Below are positions 35,301 to 46,394 of a DNA stretch of 64,000 nt, piece by piece (the first letter of the stretch is position 1; each line of letters opens with the position of its first letter). The DNA comes from Capitulum mitella. Taxonomy: Eukaryota > Arthropoda > Thecostraca > Pollicipedomorpha > Pollicipedidae. The stretch lies in assembly GCA_030062745.1 (NCBI GenBank), contig CP099846.1, positions 3,658,001 through 3,722,000 on the forward strand, given 5' to 3'. Under the pieces are notes generated by a model. That model was not told where the DNA came from and did not search any database. It was given only the letters and a program-made list of their open reading frames with translations. Both the position numbers and the translations under genes were made by a program.

Positions 35301-38300
35301 AGCGTGTCCACGTTGAAAGCGTACGAGACGGTCTTCTCGTTGACTTGACGCGCTCCCTGTGCGCGCAGAAGGCAGCGGATTTTCCGCGCAGTGTCGAACG
35401 CCTGCGGGCAGAGCAGGCGGAGGAAGATGCTGAGCGGCCTACTGGGACGAATAATCCTCACCCCGCTCTGTACGGGCGCTGTTAGCCGAGGTCTGAGGCC
35501 TGTCGCCGTAGGCCTGAGGTCAGTCTTATCGACCTGATTGTGCCAAATATAAGTGCCATGGCCGGGCCAGGTTCACGCATAGCTGAAGCAAATCACCAAC
35601 TGGCTGAAAAGCTTCGGGTAAGCGGACTTGCTTTCGGAATTTGCAGTGTCATTGCAAAAAAAACTTGAAATACATTGCATTACATTGCAAAAACTTGTAT
35701 CCGAAAGCAAAGGGTGTTTTTTCTTCTTCTTTTTTGTTACGAAGAAGACATTAAAAGTGGGCAAATCGTACAAGATTGACTCCAAAGCGTGCCCGGTCAA
35801 TTAGAAAGAACACATGACAGCTATTGTACAGCTTCACCTAAGGGTTTATCTTTTATTAAATTTAAAAATCCATCCAAGAAACAGAGCTGGGAACGTCATG
35901 CCTTCCGAGTCAGTTTTACCGTGACCGCACTCCGCCGGGTCAGACGCGGCATATCGGCCGAACGCGCGTTATCAGCGCGTCAGCCGTCAGCGGCGGAGTT
36001 TTTACCCGCGCCGCGCGCGCCGGCGTGGCACGGCCCGGCGGATAGCGCCACGCAGGGGCACCGGAGCGGGGCGGCCAGCGACCCGTCACCAGGCAGAACC
36101 CCGCCGGCCGGCCCGCGCCCGGGGTGGCTGCGTTCCGGCGGCGCGGGTTTCTGGCGCGGCCGGCGCCCACGGTGGAGCGGACCGGCCGAGACGGTCACCA
36201 CGCTTTCACGGTCGGCGCCGGGCAGGCCGCGCGTCACATCGCCCCGCAGCGGCCGGGCGCAGCCCTCCTGCGGCGGCCGAGCTGCAGTTGGCCGCAGCCT
36301 CCCGGTAACGAGCACCGGCGACCCGGAGACCTGCGGGGCCGCCACCCTGCCGCCCCGTCCCGCCTCTACACCCGCCCTCAGTCAGCGCCGACGGAGGAAA
36401 GATCCTCGGCCAGATCGGCCGCCGAAGAGATCGCTGGTCGAGAGCGCGACATCGCCAGGGGAGAGCCCGGGGCGCGGCGTGACGGATCGCCGCCGGGGAC
36501 GGACGCGTGACGGCCGGCCGGCGGACCGGGACGCCCCGTGACGCGGTCCCTCGCCAGCGGCAACGATGTGGCTCCCGGAGACGCCAGCGGGAGACAGGTG
36601 ACGCTCGGGCAACGTCAGCGGTGACGTCGCGTGATAGTGGCGCTGGGGGATCGGATGGCAGCTCTCCTGACGGGCCGCGAAATCCCGGGTCCAGTCGGCG
36701 GGTGGTTCCCACGCGTATAGCGGTCCAGGCTACAGCCGGGCCACGTGTAAACCTCGACGTTGTGGCAAGCGGAGCAGACATGCACCGGCTGCGGCGGTAA
36801 GTGCTCCGACCCCGCACCAAAAATGTCCCCGGCCCGGACATAACCCGCCGCAGATTTCACGGATCCGCCGTGGATGACGAGCCCCGAACTACTGCGGCCG
36901 AACGGCGCGCCACATCCACCGAAACCGCCCGCCGTCCGTACAGACCCGCAACCGTCGACCCGAGCACCGCAGGAATTGCGCAACCAGCGGCCGTCGGCCC
37001 TTCGCGGTCGAAACGTCGCGGCGCGACGTCACGTCTTCGTAACGCGGCCAGTGGCGCGTCGCGGCCGCCGGCGGGCCGTCACGTGCCTCGTCCGCCGCCG
37101 CTAACGGGCCGGCGATGGGCCGGCGGCCGCGGTCGCAACACCGCCGGATGGTCACGGCGAGACGGCGGCATCTCCGGGCCGGGGCCGTCCGTCACGGCCG
37201 CCGACCGCCCGCGGCCGCCGAACACCGGGACTTTATCGCCGCGCCGCAGCCGCGCCCGCAGACGCCGCTTCCGGCGGGCGCTTCCGGCCGGCGGAAGGTC
37301 GCCGCGCCGGCGGCCGGGGCTCGGCACACATACGGGCGGACCGCGCCCGGCCGGCTGGATCACACCAGACGGGGGTCTGGGCCGTGGACAGGTGGTCCTC
37401 TGGCGGGGTCGCGCGGGTCGGAGGTTCAGGACTCAGGAGTCTGTTTCAGGAGCCGCCTCAGGGGCGTGATTCGGGAGCCGTTTCTGGAGCCGCTTCATGA
37501 GCCGCTTCAGGAAGGAGGACAGATCGGCCTTGTTTTGGGCTCAGGAGAGAGGATAAGCCGTCTGCGGCCAGCAGCGCCGGCCGGACGACGACCCCGACCC
37601 GACTCCGGGCCGGTCCGGTCACGTGACCCCCACAGCGCGGGGTCGGGCGCGGCGCGCGTGTCACGTGACCAGGCTCGCCGCGGGCGGAGATGGGATCTCG
37701 GACGTCTCGGCCGTTAGTCCTAGTTCCGCGGAAAAGTGATAGTTGGTGCGTCGAGGGACGGAGGAGAAAGTTCCGACCCACGCGCGGCTCGGCGGGCACA
37801 CCTGTCCGTCTACGGCCGGAATAATAAGGATCCTGGGCGGCGCAGTTGGTCGGAGCTATTCTAGCGGCTAACTATGGATGGCGGTCACCGAACAACCCTG
37901 TTGAAGGAGTAGCGAGTTTGATGCAGAATCCTCCTCAGTGTCACGTTTTCGACACCTTGTATGGATTCCGTCATTTTAATATGGTTTCAGCAAATAATCA
38001 TCTTCTAAGACGCCCACAATGCAGCGACAAATAAGGTCATCCGAAGTGTATATGACTCAAGAGCCACGTTCGGCGCTTTCTCGAAAAAAACCGGCAGCAC
38101 TGACCTTTTGTAGTCCGGCGTCGTTCTGGATGACGATGATGTTCTCCATGTAGTCTCGGCCGTCCCTGTACCTGTTGAAGCGGGTACCGCACGAGGCGGC
38201 GCTGATGGTGAAGGTGCGCTTTCTGCTGCCCGGGCCGCCGGACACGTGGTGGCAGGACGGAGACGAGTAGTGGCCCTGACGAGAGGAACGCGTCCCGGTC

Positions 38301-41300
38301 AACAGTGGCTGCGTGTGCGGTCAACAGGGGCGCGCGGCGAGCGAGGATTCGCAAAGAGCCCGCCATGAAGCACTGAGTCAAGACCAAATGACCGTCATGT
38401 CACTGTGCTCGTCACAATCCCACTCTTAGTCATGTTCCTGTTCAGTCACGCAGACGCGGACAGGAAAAACGTATTCGTTTGGAGGTTTATAGGTTTCTGA
38501 GAGCGGATTGCACGGAAGACCTCAGAGCAAGCATTCTCAGCGCCGGAAGCTGTACATGCCTAGAAAGAAACATCTGAAGTGAAGCTCCACGTTCACTGCT
38601 CGGTATGAAAGTATGCACGTCACGTTTGACATTGTGGTAACTGTGGTAACCAGTCTGACCGGACTGTGAGGGAAAAGTTGTGGCAATACCTTTTCAGCGT
38701 CCTATCGTGTTTTTTGTGTAACGCTACGAAGCGTGGCACGCACGGTAGTTCTGTTGTCATGTCTGACCAGGCAACCAGCCATGCGCGTCACTCTCTGTCT
38801 AGGTGGCATTGGCCTGGGAACAGTTCCTGCTCTCTCGCCCGCATCTAAGCACCACCTGTGACGTAAAAAGGCCGTCATTGCGCCGACAATGGCAGGAATA
38901 AATCGATATTGGCGGGCGGCTGCGCACCCCACAGAGAGCCCATCGATTTCGGCCACGCCGGCATAGCGGCCATAAAGTCAGTGAAACCACGTGCAGAGAT
39001 AGCACGCGCTCATAAGGACTGGAATGCACCGGGGTGCATATGCCTCCGCTACGGTAATCTTAAAATGTGATTTATGTCTCAGTTGTCGGTAAGCGTTATC
39101 ATGCTCAATAAAGTGCGATATCAAACGCGCATTCATACCACTTCCGATGCACATTCCGATGCACAAGGAACTTTCGAGTTCCTTCTCTCTGTACATCACC
39201 AGTGGGCCAACGTCAATTTTTTCCCAATCTAGGGGAGGCAGCTGCCCCCGCTGCCCCCCCCCCGGACGGCGGCGTTGTCTGAACCTCTAAGCCAGGGAAC
39301 TGAAATTTGGCCAGGGACCTCTAACCGTCGTTCCCTGTGTACGGGACGCCCCTGCGTCCCCGGCGGCGGCGTGTCCCGGCGAGCTCCGCAAGACGAGCGT
39401 CGGCGTCCTGCGGAGGACGGGCCGACCGTCCCTGCGTCCTGCGGAGGACGGGCCGGCCGTCCCTTCGTCCTGCGGAGGACGGGCCGGCCATCCCGGCGTC
39501 CTGCGGAGGACGGGCCGGCCGTCCCTGCGTCCTGCGGAGGACGGGCCGGCCGTCCCGGCGTCCTGCGGGGGAGGCCGGGACGGCCGACCGATCGGTGCCA
39601 GTGTGTCAGGCGGGCCGCCACCGGCCGCCCAGGCCGTCCGGCGGCCGTGCCCCGCCCGAGATTGGCCCCGCTTTGAGCCGCGCCGTGCGTCTGGAGTTGT
39701 CGCTCGGCTGCACGGCCGGCAATGGAGAACAGTCGCCGACCTCTTTGGACGACCGTGGCGGAGAGGTAACAGCGCATTAGCGGTGCTAAAAAACAGGGTG
39801 GGTGGTATTCTGTCATTCAGGAATTCACAAAACAATAAACGGACCTAATTTCTCCTGCCCAATTAGTCCCATGGGCCATTAATACAACGCTTATCTTGTG
39901 GTACGGGGTGACGAATAGTCCGACGTACCATAAAAAGATGAAAAGAAATTAACAAAACCATTACTTACTTCACCCAGATATTAGAACTACCGTTCAGCGG
40001 AAAAGTGCATGCATTCATACCAGACCTTATTAGGACGGTCCAAAGGTGGATTAAAAAATAGCTTCATTTAGATCCACCAAGATGTGCCGCAACATCAACA
40101 TTGCCGTAGCCCCACGGGACAAGATAATCTTTATGAGTCAATAAACGGCAGTTATTGAACAGATAAGAACAATCAAGGCCATTAACCTCATGAAAGCAGC
40201 CATGAAACGGTAATCGCTCATTCCGTTTATGGCTATACTTGTAGAAATTTATCAAGGCGTCAGCAGTTTATGGGCACATGCTAACCATTAGACCGTGATA
40301 ATCCACAAGGTCTGCCGTTTATCGATCTGCCGCTCAGAATCAGGTGAACAGGAGTTTCCTATCCCTATCTTTCACCACGCGCAGATTCTTACGTTAATTC
40401 TCAAAGTACATCGCTGTCCAACAAAGCTCAGATATCGAGTCGTCCTTTCTAAAAGAGGAGGAGCGCAAGAAGAAATGGGTAAATGACACGGTATCATGCC
40501 ATAACGTATCACATAATTTTATATACAGGTCGGATGTTCGTGATTGCATTTCATCATCAAGACTTTTCCTTATGATGTGTTCCGAGCAACTCATTTTGAC
40601 ATTTGTTTGCGTAAAAATCGTTTACGTGCTTTCCTAATCACGCCACGTCAGTTTTCTGTCACGAAATAGCGTCAAAGTTCGTGTCACGTTCTGGAAGCCC
40701 AGTCATTCTAACCGTTCTCGGCGTCGCAGCGGTCCAACTGACGGCGGCTCTTTGGTCTTCTGCGGCGCACCCACCTTGGAGTAGATGATGCCGTCGAACG
40801 GCTTGTCGAAGGCGACGCTGAGCCGCATGCTGTCGGCGCCGCACTGGACGTCGAGCGCCGTTATTTGCGGCGCCGTCTGCGTCTGCAGCAGGTCCGCCGG
40901 AGACAGCCGGTCCACGCCCAGGTCTGCCGGGAGCGACACGTCAGCTGCGACGTCCAGCAGAGTCCACGGCAGCAGGGTTAGAACGTATCTCGCGACAGAC
41001 GCACCAGTTACTACATTACCAGCATAAATGACGCTGTTCGCAGCGGTAATGTCGGAAGTGCCACTAATGCACGTCACGTCAGCCATGCCAGACGCGCCAG
41101 CAACATCACCAGCGTGAGTGTCACGTCACAAGTACGTCACGTCGAAGACTCCAATGAGATCAAATCAGTGACGTTCTTCACACTTTCATCGTCAGAGATG
41201 CTAGTCGAGTGGTCCAGTTGGGCCGATGAACAATGGCGCGAAGGTTCGTGGGGTCAGTTCTGCCGCGGTTCGAGAGCAAATGTTGAAAGCCCTTGCGGGC

Positions 41301-44300
41301 TATGTCAGTACTGCAAGATATCAGTGAGAACGTTGGGAAATATAAGTGCAATGTTTTGGCAGCTCAAAGTCATTGGTGAAAAATGTGGAAAGTATAAAGG
41401 TCGTGCAGAGTGGCATACATGCGTATAGAACTGTGTGTTCATCTCTACTTCAGTCGTTATTTTCGGACAACGCACTTATTTCGCGCATTTGCAACATCGG
41501 TCGCTGTTCGGTGGTCGCAAACAAATGAAATGAATGAGAAGAAAGTGTTGTGAAATTAAAAAAATCCTCAGCAGTTTCCGGTCTCATCACGCTGACATGC
41601 AGACAAAAGCAAACTACCCACATTATCCCACAAACAGCTCACAAAACCCGGATAAGGCCACAGTGTCAGCTGAATGAAACTGGCCGTACTCCCAAGTGTT
41701 TCCGGCACTTGCTCACGTGGGTCACGGGGGTGAGGGGACAACTGAGCATCCTGCCCGACAGTCGTTTGTCTGAGCCGGTCGTCAGTGACCGACTCCTGGG
41801 AAAATCAGGCGGCCGGTCGACGGCCCAATCTCGGACAATCTCCTGTACTCAGGATAACGTGGCCGGAATGCCGTCGCGTCGGCGGCGGCCAGAGAAAGCG
41901 GTCCACGCTAAACTGCTCCATTTAAGGCGCGCCTCGGCCGCAGAATTAAACCGTCCTGGTACCTGAACTATGTCGCAAAAGTCAGGGGAGCTTGCAGAGC
42001 AGAAAGCCGTTCGAGAACGTTTAGTTGTCATGGTGAAAGAGGCCCCATGAATTTGATGGTCCAGTAGCGTCTGCCAGCCACAAAAAATAACCACACAAAC
42101 GTCGCCCGCAGCTAACTGATCGACTACAAAAGCTCTCCTGTCAGGCGGGTTTGAAAGGAAAAAATTGACTCGCCATCAAATTAACACCACATTTCCAGCC
42201 ACTCACAGTTGACCGTGGTATGCTATTCAAACTAATCAGACCAATCAGAGAATTCAGACTCACCAGAAAATCAATTAATTTTCGACCTGCACGCCATGCG
42301 CAAAGAAATGGCTTTAGATACACAGCACCCCGCACGTCCCGTAACAGAACCCGTGCGACCGTTCCTTCGACATGTAGGCTAATGCTCGAGCAGGCTCGCT
42401 CTGGCGGCGGCCGCCGGCGCTGCGGCGCGTTTTCGCACAGATTCGCCGTCGCCGACGTGAGAGCGCCGAGCGCCTGTTACGAGCGCGGGGTCCCGTCTCG
42501 GAGCCGGCAGCGTCCGACGGCCGGCGCCGGCGGCTGCCCGGTCGGACTCGCCGCCGGGCCGCCCGGCCGGCCGCCTGCACGTTCCCGCCGCCGCCGATCC
42601 CGGGCGCGGGAACGGTTAGCGCGACACGCGGGCCGGCGTCGGTCGGCGGGCGGCCGGGGGGTGTCGGCCGGTCCGCCGCCGTCGGGAGTCGGCAGAGGGC
42701 TGGGACGGGTTGGCTCGAGTCGCGGAGGCCCTCCTTTGGGGAGACTGTCACCCAGGGGGACGACTCCAGACGGGGTCACGCCCGGCCGCGGACGGTCAGG
42801 TCATCCTTTTCTCGCCAGATGCGGACGGCTGGTGCCATTCTTCTCTCAGCGGGTCCAGGTGGCCGATCCCACTCCTCTCTCAGCGGGTCCAGGTGACCGG
42901 TGTAACTCCTCTCAGCGGGCCCAGGTGACCAGTGTAACTCCTCTCAGCGGGCCCAGGTGACCGGCCCACCCCTCTTTCAGCGGGCCCAGGTGACCGGTGT
43001 CACTCCTCTCAGCGGGTCCAGGTGATCAGACCACCCCTCTCTCAGCGGGCCCAGGTGGCCGGTCCCACCCCTCTTTCAGCGGGCCCAGGTGACCGGTGTC
43101 ACTCCTCTCAGCGGGCCCAGGTGACCGGCCCCATCCCTCTCTCAGCGGGCCCAGGTGACCAGCCCACCCCTCTCTCAGCGGGCCCAGGTGACCGGTGTCA
43201 CTCCTCTCAGCGGGCCCAGGTGACCGGTGTTACTCCTCTCAGCGGGCCCAGGTGACCGGCCCACCCCTCTCTCAGCGGGCCCAGGAGACCGGCCCCACCC
43301 CTCTGCCCGGGCGGGAGCCGCACCCTCTGTCCGATTTCCCCGGCCACGCCGCGGCCGTTTCAGGCCAGCGGGCCAACGGACGCGGAAACAACAGCGAGAC
43401 GGGCCGGGAGGTCGCCGTGACGCGGAGGAAAGGTCGGCGGGGCTCTGCAGGCTTCTCACGGTGACGGGGGCCGCACGTCGCCCCGGTCCGACCGGTCAGC
43501 TCAGGGCGCCCCCCCCCCCATCCACGTCCAGCGCTGACCGCAAGTCAGCCGCTCAGCTCAGCAGCGGCCGGCTTACGGATGCGATAATGGTCGACAGCGT
43601 GACACCGTGGACTTCGGCGCGCTTCCGCCTGGCAGGGTGACCTCTGTTCGGCGAACAGTTTGGCTGAGATAAAAGTGCCGCGTAAGTTCGCCCAAGTTTG
43701 CTCGCTCCTCGTGGATGTCATGAAAAGAAAGTTGCTGCGTAACCTGGTGGCTTGGCATTAAGTTGATGTCATCGGATATATCTACAGTGATTCGGTCGCT
43801 GCAGTAATATAGGACAGGAAAGATGACATTTTGTCCAAAGTACTGTTCATGTTTTGGCGGTCTTGTACCGCACGTCACATCACGAAGTATGAGGCCTATT
43901 ATTACTTTCTCTTGTGTAGAGATTGTAAGATGAAGAAAATGCGGCATTCGCATATGCTTAACGCAAAACGAAATCCAATCGATCATTTTTCTAATTAGCT
44001 AACGAGCTATCCTGAAATCAAGACTTCTCGTGTTCCCATCTCATACCGGCACGGGCAGCTCTAATTATTCAGTATCACCCACACTGATAACAGCGAGGAC
44101 TGTCGGTGAGACCGTGGTGAAATTAAGATTATGGCTCCAGATTATTGGTAATGAGAAGCCAGATATGAATGACAGAAATCAAGCGGAAGCAAGCATAGCT
44201 GGGTCCGTCAGACTTGTTGTTTATGAAGGTAGCAATGACGTGACGAGATGGGTCAGGAGGGTCCCTTAACGCCACTTAACCCATGTTTTCATTGTTTTGC

Positions 44301-46314
44301 GCTCACCTGGGCTGGGTAGTCAAAGGATTTGCATTTTTAGAAGATTTTCTAATCCATTTTTTAATTCAGTCTATTCACCCTATTCCTAAAATCTCTGCTA
44401 CCTTCACAACAAGAGCCAAGAGCCCGATTATGTAACTAGCGTCACTTCGAGGCAATCGTTATCACTACTATGGCTTTAAAAATAATTACGAATAAACAGA
44501 AAGCCACAAAGATTGAAGGCTTTAATAAGGATTTGCAAAATGGTTTATGTTTAGAGTCGTTTAGGACTACAAAACGTTTTCTTAGCCTTAGCCTAAAAGG
44601 AGTACATTCTTCTGAAAAAAATTGGCTTTACGTATGATTGGTCGTGACCGTTGGCAATATGCATTTGTAAGCAAATGGTTAACAAATAAAGTGAAACACA
44701 AGGAATGACTTCTGAACATGGTTAGAATAACGTGACAGCCTTTCAGCAGCGTCCTCGCCCCGGTCGGGCCGGGGTGAGGACGTGCTTCGATGTCCGTTCA
44801 GCGTCCTTTGGCCTGGAGTTTGCTCTCTGATTGGTTTAGGTTTTTCTCTGTCTGGTTAGCTCTCCGTTTGGTCTGGAGATTGGTCCGGAGTTTGGCCTGC
44901 CCTGGTCTGGAGAGGCCGCCGTTTGGTGTCCGGGGCCCCCGCCGAATCTCGGGCTGCCAACTCCCGTACACGGCCCTGGACTGAGGAAGGACGACAGCCA
45001 GCGGCCGGACTGCACGGAAGGAATACGGCGGGGACACCTCGGGACGGGACGGGGCAGGACTGCACGATAAGGGACCGAAGGGGACGGGACGGGACAGGGT
45101 ATCAGTAAAGGACGAGTCAGAGCATCATGAAACGAGACAGAACTGAGCAGGACGGGACGGAGCGGGACAGAACGGGGCAGAACGGAAGAGGACGGCACAA
45201 CAAGGACTGAGGTAAGACAAAACGGAGCGCAGAGAAACGGAACGGGACGTGATGGTACGGGCGGGACAGGACGAGACGCAGCGGGACTGGGCGAGACGAG
45301 GCGGGAAGAATCGAGATGGGGGCGGAACAGTCGTCCTGCCGGTTGAACAGGGCAGGACAGCCGCGCCCACCAGCTCCTCCCCCCCCCCCCCCGCCCCCGG
45401 ACGGGACAGGACGGGACTCCGCGGCACGTACGCTGAGGACGGCCGTCACGGCTGCGTGGCGACTTTCTCCAGAGATGCGTCGGCGGCGGCCGGTCGGTCT
45501 GCGCCCGTTGACGCCCTCTGGCCTCTGAACGCCGGCCGACAGGACCGAGACGCCCGCAGTCAGCGCTAATGTGCGGAAATGGCTCGCTTATGACGCACTC
45601 AACGGCACAAAGCCGGATTATGTTTCCTAATTGCTTTTTGCCTTCACAATAACATTTCACCACTGACAGGATGTCTTCATCGACTTCATCTCACTACATT
45701 TTCAAGCAGACGGTTTACAACCTATAACATCCTACTCCTTGTTGTCAGAAGCTCTGATGATAACTGTGTATTCCGAGAATGGTATAGTTCTTCCTAGCTT
45801 CGCCATGCCAGTGCCACGACAGAGATCCCTGTCCAGTTCTGTTACTGACCATTGGTGGTGCTTGGCGGAGGGGCGAAGAACCTGACGTACTGGTCGTCCA
45901 GCGTGGTCTCCACGGCCAGCTGGTCCTTCAGCCGCTGAATCTGGTCCCGGGGCACGTCAGCGGCCGTCAGCTGCTGCGGAACGACATACCTGACGTCATT
46001 GGGCAGGTGGTTGTCGAGCGAGACTACAGAGCAGCAAGCCGGTGAGTCACGGATATGGTACAGCAACAGTGACACAGAGCGCAAGCAGAGTGCAGAATGA
46101 CGCAAGCGCAGTGCAGAGCGCAAACGTTCATGTCAGTATCAGTAGTTAAGTATGATTTTCGATGTGCAAGGTTTCCACAGCCAAGTGTTCGACTGTGCAG
46201 CATGTAATAACAGACAACGTGTCATGCTACCACTGACCTGTACCAGCAGCAGTCCGGCCATTCCTGCCAGCAGCCGCGACCAGCGCCGATCGGGGCCCGA
46301 CATGTTGTCCGTCC
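32017..46314 (-). CDS. ZP-domain transmembrane protein (cuticlin-like), nine exons
   Basis: ZP-domain proteins polymerise into apical extracellular matrix; in arthropods and nematodes many shape cuticle (family knowledge). Exons in transcript order: 46314-46231 (ATG at 46303-46301), 46023-45850, 40944-40775, 38275-38105, 35401-35228, 33826-33690, 33135-33031, 32815-32710, 32385-32017. Junction phases agree from exon 2 to the end; the exon 1 donor is less sure. About 490 residues: signal peptide (about 1-24), an unmatched N-terminal part, ZP-N from ITALDVQCGADSM, ZP-C ending CNLDLCKGECGFCEE (about 120-367), furin-type RTRR (about 375), N-glycosylation sites NST and NDT, a membrane helix around FVVGLVVILLLLFVASIA (about 432-460) and a short tail ending SSISGKP. 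About ten cysteines have ZP-like spacing. It is convergent with CTNNAL1. Close to insect ZP matrix proteins, but I cannot assign an orthologue. Confidence 0.9.
32710..32815 (-). CDS. ZP gene exon 8: end of ZP domain
   Basis: Acceptor gctcctggttgcag, donor TCACG|gtgagg. It reads SYFSAFKFPEQMDVIIECNL and then DLCKGECGFCEEDVVT. F-x-A-F-x-F-P followed by a Cys cluster is the classic ZP-C ending. Confidence 0.92.
33031..33135 (-). CDS. ZP gene exon 7
   Basis: Acceptor gccgttatttttcag, donor TACAG|gtacgc. It reads TSHVNLTDSVGCTMKPNLLS and then WLKTKQDNAVMAY. It holds the conserved D-x-x-GC motif of ZP-C. Confidence 0.9.
33690..33826 (-). CDS. ZP gene exon 6
   Basis: Acceptor ctcctgccgtcag, donor GACAG|gtcagt. 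It reads IGQGPYAPSVDGLVKIGDIL, then MVVEAEGDKDVDVRVRQCVA. G-x-G-P-x-A-P-x-V-x-G-x-V-x-I-G-D is a conserved ZP-C segment. Confidence 0.92.
33827..35227 (-). other. ZP gene intron 5
   Basis: AT-rich at about 33950-34480, then a GC-rich patch at about 34490-34880. No exon or mobile element was seen. Confidence 0.6.
35228..35401 (-). CDS. ZP gene exon 5
   Basis: Acceptor gctctgcccgcag, donor ATACAG|gtaaga, 58 codons in phase 0. It reads AFDTARKIRCLLRAQGARQV, then VSYAFNVDTLDQKEVTFDTE and ends ANAVLDIQ. D-x-A-R-K-I-x-C is the end of ZP-N; the rest is the linker and first ZP-C strand. Confidence 0.92.
35402..38104 (-). other. ZP gene intron 4 with CpG-dense block
   Basis: About 35930-37700 is extremely GC- and CpG-rich, giving overlapping 200-250 codon open frames in several frames on both strands; none has a recognisable domain. 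I treat this as a composition island, not coding. The flanks are AT-rich. Confidence 0.6.
38105..38275 (-). CDS. ZP gene exon 4
   Basis: Acceptor cctctcgtcag, donor AAAAG|gtcagt, 57 codons in phase 0. It reads GHYSSPSCHHVSGGPGSRKR, then ISAASCGTRFNRYRDGRDYM and ENIIVIQNDAGLQK. Two conserved ZP-N cysteines and the N-x-I-x-I-Q-x-D strand are present. Confidence 0.93.
38276..40774 (-). other. ZP gene intron 3 with 31-bp minisatellite
   Basis: Holds the 31-bp array at 39402-39572 and a GC-rich flank up to about 39770; otherwise plain. Poly-C run near 39255. Confidence 0.65.
39402..39572 (+). repeat. 31-bp minisatellite with palindromic core, about 5.5 units
   Basis: Units start at 39402, 39433, 39464, 39495, 39526 and 39557 (partial). 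Each is of the type tgcgtcctgcggaggacggg followed by ccggccgtccc and contains the palindrome ggccggcc. As 31 is not a multiple of three, frames rotate from copy to copy. Confidence 0.93.
40775..40944 (-). CDS. ZP gene exon 3: start of ZP domain
   Basis: Acceptor gctggacgtcgcag, donor CCAAG|gtgggt. The carried base gives A, then DVSLPADLGVDRLSPADLLQ, TAPQITALDVQCGADSMRLS and FDKPFDGIIYSK. The I-x-x-L-x-V-x-C opening and GIIYSK strand are typical of ZP-N in ecdysozoan matrix proteins. Confidence 0.9.
42841..43311 (+). repeat. 14-copy 31-35-bp minisatellite with splice-site-like units
   Basis: Fourteen units built on cctctctcagcgggcccagg then tgaccgg plus a variable end (tgtcac, cccacc, ccccat). 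Unit length varies by insertion or loss of tc and of the tail. On the plus strand each unit has a pyrimidine run plus CAG, then nine bases, then CAG|gtgacc. The host gene is on the minus strand. Confidence 0.95.
45040..45320 (+). repeat. Degenerate GGGAC/GGACA short repeat array
   Basis: Runs such as gggacgggacggggcaggac and gggacgggacgggacagg, with accumulating changes toward the right. It looks like a 5-bp or 10-bp array of purine-rich plus strand. Confidence 0.75.
45850..46023 (-). CDS. ZP gene exon 2
   Basis: Acceptor ggcttgctgctctgtag, donor AATG|gtcagt. It reads SLDNHLPNDVRYVVPQQLTA, then RDQIQRLKDQLAVETTLDDQ and ends FFAPPPSTTN. No match to a known domain; probably the extracellular N-terminal stem. 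An internal CAG|gtatgt could act as an alternative donor near its start. Confidence 0.8.
46231..46314 (-). CDS. ZP gene exon 1: short 5' UTR, start codon and signal peptide
   Basis: The minus-strand acceptor gtctgtttccag ends at 46315, so a noncoding exon must lie upstream. ATG at 46303-46301 gives MSGPDRRWSRLLAGMAGLLL, a basic n-region followed by a hydrophobic core: a good signal peptide. The strongest donor (CAG|gtcagt, exon end 46238) leaves phase 0, but exon 2 needs one base; a weaker donor (AGTG|gtagca, exon end 46231) restores frame as ...VQVSVSLDN. Alternatively a small exon is missing. Confidence 0.7.
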
Positions 46315-46394
46315 CTGGAAACAGACGGCAGAGTCAGCACTCAGCACTGCCGTCAGCACCGCGGCGCTGGAGACACCGGTGACGCCGCCCGCCC

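Larger units (their letters stand above)
40945..45849 (-). other. ZP gene intron 2 (4.9 kb), repeat-rich
   Basis: GC-rich block at about 42380-42830, the 14-copy array at 42841-43311, poly-C near 43510, AT-rich 43980-44740, and a GGGAC-rich array at about 45040-45320. No additional exon was found, though one symmetrical exon could be hidden. Confidence 0.6.

Noticed and set aside
36206-37469. Overlapping open frames of 200-220 codons on both strands
   Set aside because: All lie in a block so rich in G and C that stops are rare in every frame; no domain, no splice logic, Arg/Pro/Gly-rich translations.
42841-43311. CRISPR-like array
   Set aside because: Repeats are directly tandem with no unique spacers and the DNA is eukaryotic; it is a minisatellite.
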